Positions 60,751 to 64,000 of a stretch of DNA of 64,000 bases are shown here, in pieces. The stretch lies in assembly GCF_024172165.1 (NCBI RefSeq), contig NZ_JAMZEB010000002.1:7523501-7587500 (forward strand), given 5' to 3'. The translations under genes were made by a program, and so were the position numbers. The notes under the pieces are model-generated. The model ran no database searches and was not told the origin of the DNA. It was given only the letters and a program-made list of their open reading frames with translations. The stretch is from Nonomuraea thailandensis. GTDB lineage: Bacteria; Actinomycetota; Actinomycetes; Streptosporangiales; Streptosporangiaceae. Numbering within the stretch: the first letter of the stretch is position 1; each line of letters begins with the position of its first letter.

Positions 60751-60844
60751 GCCTTCCAGTTTGCCCGGCTCCCAAGAGTGCTCCAATCCGGCTACAAGCC
60801 CGGCGCGTTGCACTGAAGCCCTATCAGCCACGGAAGGGGACGTC

Positions 60845-62119
60845 ATGGCAGGCATCGGCACCGGTACCGGCACGGGGATCGGCACGGGGATCGGCATGGG
60901 GATCGGCATCGTCGGGGCGGGGATCTCGGGGCTCACCCTCGCGCTGCGGCTGCAGCAGCTCGGCGTCGGGACGACGCTCTACTGCGAGGGCGACGCCGAC
61001 GCCCTGCGCAAGGGGCGGTTACCGGCCACGGTGGTACGCATGGGGCACACGCAGGCACGGGAGCGGGAGCTGGGCAGCGAGCACTACCGGGATCCGGCCT
61101 GTCTCATGAGCACGGCCAAGCTCTCGATCAAGGGGGAGCCGCCGCTGGAGTTCGCGGCCACCATCGCCGAGCCGTTCCACGCGGTGGACCTCCGGCTGCT
61201 GCTGCCCGCGTTCATGGACGACTACGTCCGGCGCGGCGGCGAGCTCGTCGTGTCCGGCTCGGCTCCGGACGCCGCGCAGGTGGATCGCTGGTCGGAGCGG
61301 CACGAGCTGATGGTGGTGGCAGCGGGCAGGCGTTCGGTGAGCGAGCTGTTCCCGCGTGACGCCGCGCGGTCCCCGTACGACAGGCCGCAGCGGCTGCTGG
61401 CGGCCGGGCTGTACCGGGGGCTCGACCTCGGGGCCGTCTTCTCGTACAACATCTCCGGCGGCGCGGGCGAGATCTTCCAGGCGCCGATGCTGACCCGTGA
61501 GGGCATCGTCTCGGCCATTCTCGTCGAGGCGATCCCCGGAGGGCCGCTGGAGCCGGTCACCCGCGCGCCCGGGGACGCGGTCGCCGCCACGCTGCTCGCG
61601 CTGCTGCGCGAGCACGCGCCGCGCCTGGCCGAGGGCGTGGACGCGGCGGCGTTCGAGCTGGTCGGGCCGGACGACCTGCTGCAGGGCGCCGTCACGCCGA
61701 CGGTGCGCGGGCCGGTGGCGGAGCTGCCGAGCGGGCGCGTCGCGCTGGCCGTCGGCGACGCCTGGATCGTCAACGACCCGATCACCGGCCAGGGCGCGAA
61801 CCTGGGCTCCAGGTGCGCGTGGATCGCGGCCGAGGCCATCGCGGCGGGCGGCCCGTACGACGCGGCCTTCGCCAGGGCCACGGCGGAGCGCATGTGGGAG
61901 GCCGGCAGGCCGGTCACCGAGTGGACGAACGCGTTCCTGCAGCCGCCGCCCCCGCACGTCGTGAACCTGCTCGTGGCCGCCGCCGGCCGGCAGGAGATCG
62001 CCGATCTGGTGTTGTCGCTGTTCTCCGATCCCCCGTACGCGTGGGGGCTGTTGTCGAGCCCCGAGGAGATCGCGCGGATCGTTGACGGGGGCGGGCGTCC
62101 GCTCTACGATCGCGTCTAA
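60845..62119 (+). CDS. Styrene-monooxygenase-like FAD-dependent oxidoreductase
   Basis: 424-aa flavoprotein. The FAD motif GIVGAGISGLTLALRLQQLG begins at about residue 22, after an unusual Gly/Ile/Thr repeat leader. The substrate part (YRDPACLMSTAKLSIKG, AAGRRSVSELFPRDAARSPY, IVNDPITGQGANLGSR) matches StyA-type two-component monooxygenases; no partner flavin reductase gene is adjacent. Substrate unknown. The stop is followed at once by the palindrome that precedes the chitinase. Confidence 0.82.
   Translation: MAGIGTGTGTGIGTGIGMGIGIVGAGISGLTLALRLQQLGVGTTLYCEGDADALRKGRLPATVVRMGHTQARERELGSEHYRDPACLMSTAKLSIKGEPPLEFAATIAEPFHAVDLRLLLPAFMDDYVRRGGELVVSGSAPDAAQVDRWSERHELMVVAAGRRSVSELFPRDAARSPYDRPQRLLAAGLYRGLDLGAVFSYNISGGAGEIFQAPMLTREGIVSAILVEAIPGGPLEPVTRAPGDAVAATLLALLREHAPRLAEGVDAAAFELVGPDDLLQGAVTPTVRGPVAELPSGRVALAVGDAWIVNDPITGQGANLGSRCAWIAAEAIAAGGPYDAAFARATAERMWEAGRPVTEWTNAFLQPPPPHVVNLLVAAAGRQEIADLVLSLFSDPPYAWGLLSSPEEIARIVDGGGRPLYDRV
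60869..60904 (+). repeat. Three 12-bp tandem repeats in the monooxygenase N-terminus
   Basis: GGCACGGGGATC twice, then GGCATGGGGATC, encoding GTGIGTGIGMGI just before the FAD-binding glycine motif. Confidence 0.8.
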
Positions 62120-62142
62120 TTTATAGGAAAGTTTCCTATAAA
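62120..62142. promoter_or_regulatory. Perfect 23-bp palindrome, chitinase operator candidate
   Basis: TTTATAGGAAA (62120-62130), G, TTTCCTATAAA (62132-62142): 11-base arms without mismatch, 23 bases upstream of the chitinase GTG. It is A/T-rich in a G/C-rich region, so it probably overlaps the promoter. Confidence 0.7.
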
Positions 62143-62165
62143 AGCGCGCGTCCCGGGAGCCGCTC

Positions 62166-63413
<1,248 letters not shown>

Positions 63414-63420
63414 CGATCCG

Positions 63421-63450
63421 TCCGGGCGCGGCGCTCGTCACGCGCCCGGA
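63421..63450. terminator. Hairpin after the chitinase
   Basis: TCCGGGCGCG (63421-63430), a 10-base loop, CGCGCCCGGA (63441-63450): perfect stem between the convergent chitinase and MOSC genes. No T-run. Confidence 0.65.
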
Positions 63451-63511
63451 CAACCCGGCCGGGCACGTCACCTCCAACCCACCCGGACAACCCAGCCGGG
63501 CGCGGCGGCCC

Positions 63512-64000
63512 CTAACCGCCCGCCCGGCCGCCCACCTCGTTTTCGCCGAAGACCTGCTCGGCCATCACATCCCATTTCGCGTCATGTCCGGGCACGTCCA
63601 GGATGCGATGAAGCGCATCCCGATCCCCGTTTCGGGCCCGGAACCAGTCGCCCACGCTCACTCCCACCCCGGGCCGGAAGACGACCTCCACCTCGTCCCC
63701 CGCCCCCAGCTCCCCGAGCTCGACCACCCGCAGGTACGCCCCCGGCCGCCCCGCCCGCGTGAACCGCTTGAGCCAGCCCGGCTCGTCCATCCAGTTGCGG
63801 AACACCACGCACGGCGTCCTCGGCCCGGTCACCTCCAGCAGGGCACTGCCCACGCGCCACCGCTCCCCGATCAGCGCGCCGTTGACATCGATCCCCGAGG
63901 TGGTCAGGTTCTCCCCGAACCGGCCGTCACGCAGCTCCCTCCCGAGCTCCCTCTCCCACCAGTCGTAGTCCTCCCTGGCGTAGGAGTAGACGGCGGAGTC
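63512..64000 (-). CDS. MOSC-domain protein, 5'-truncated by window edge
   Basis: C-terminal 162 residues of a MOSC (molybdenum cofactor sulfurase C-terminal-like) protein of the YiiM type. The frame is open to the window end on the minus strand and reads YAREDYDWWERELG, GRFGENLTTSGIDVNGALIG, GERWRVGSALLEVTGPRTPC and MDEPGWLKRFTRAGRPGAYL. The cysteine in RTPC is the conserved MOSC cysteine. A GTG at 63853 is internal. Such proteins bind or transfer Mo cofactor-type sulfur or reduce N-hydroxylated substrates. Confidence 0.85.
   Translation of the reverse strand, partial: DSAVYSYAREDYDWWERELGRELRDGRFGENLTTSGIDVNGALIGERWRVGSALLEVTGPRTPCVVFRNWMDEPGWLKRFTRAGRPGAYLRVVELGELGAGDEVEVVFRPGVGVSVGDWFRARNGDRDALHRILDVPGHDAKWDVMAEQVFGENEVGGRAGG

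Noticed and set aside
60751..60936. Upstream extension of hemW with Pro/Val-rich repeats
   Set aside because: It is antisense to the repetitive start of the StyA-like gene and lies before the HemW family start.

Overview
The window is high-GC actinobacterial chromosome, most like a Streptosporangiaceae/Nonomuraea-type genome. This is judged from strong G/C third-position bias, frequent GTG starts, ATGA/GTGA/TGATG gene junctions, CU044_5270, DUF3097 and DUF2630 families, and the hrcA-dnaJ-rsmE-HIT-phoH-ybeY-CNNM-era order. No rRNA, tRNA, CRISPR array, insertion sequence or prophage was seen. Both ends cut a gene: rocD on the left and a MOSC gene on the right.

Layout. 1-11.2 kb: ornithine aminotransferase (partial), an ECF sigma/CU044_5270 pair, a methyltransferase plus PhoD-like phosphatase, glutamate dehydrogenase, and an amide module (MarR regulator, AmiC-like binding protein, APC permease, acetamidase). 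11.3-23.5 kb: a secreted-type trypsin-like protease, then four self-contained regulator/target modules. These are TetR with DUF2568/epimerase/oxidoreductase, PadR with a membrane protein, an MFS exporter with a PEP-utilising (rifampicin phosphotransferase-like) enzyme and TetR, and a YtrA-type GntR with an ABC transporter. Each has a palindromic operator candidate. 23.5-29.8 kb: leuA with a leucine-rich leader peptide, a dimethylargininase, DUF2630, a two-domain GNAT protein, and a Ser/Thr kinase whose extracellular domain is a GH6 cellulase fold lacking the catalytic aspartate. 30-34.2 kb: MHS-family transporter, response regulator, histidine kinase and a TAXI solute-binding lipoprotein, with OmpR-type 11-bp direct repeats in front of the transporter. 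34.2-44.3 kb: Mut7-C RNase protein, then urea uptake (urtABCDE, minus strand) divergent from urease (ureABCFGD, plus strand). 44.4-60.8 kb: a kinase-DUF4328 fusion and the conserved era-to-hrcA housekeeping cluster (interrupted by an opposite-strand SigE-family sigma pair), then DUF3097, DUF4870 and hemW. 60.8-64 kb: a styrene-monooxygenase-like flavoprotein, a GH18 chitinase behind a perfect palindrome, and the MOSC gene.

How it fits together. Nitrogen scavenging dominates. Ornithine, methylated arginine, short amides and urea all feed to ammonia or glutamate, with GDH at the junction. A second theme is extracellular polysaccharide: chitinase and the pseudo-cellulase receptor kinase. A recurring sequence feature is a TANNNT box six to eight bases before an ATG/GTG, the arrangement of leaderless actinobacterial mRNAs; nine clear cases are listed.

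Limits. All family calls are by eye from motifs and gene order. No searches were run, and starts were chosen from Shine-Dalgarno sequence, overlaps and remembered family lengths.
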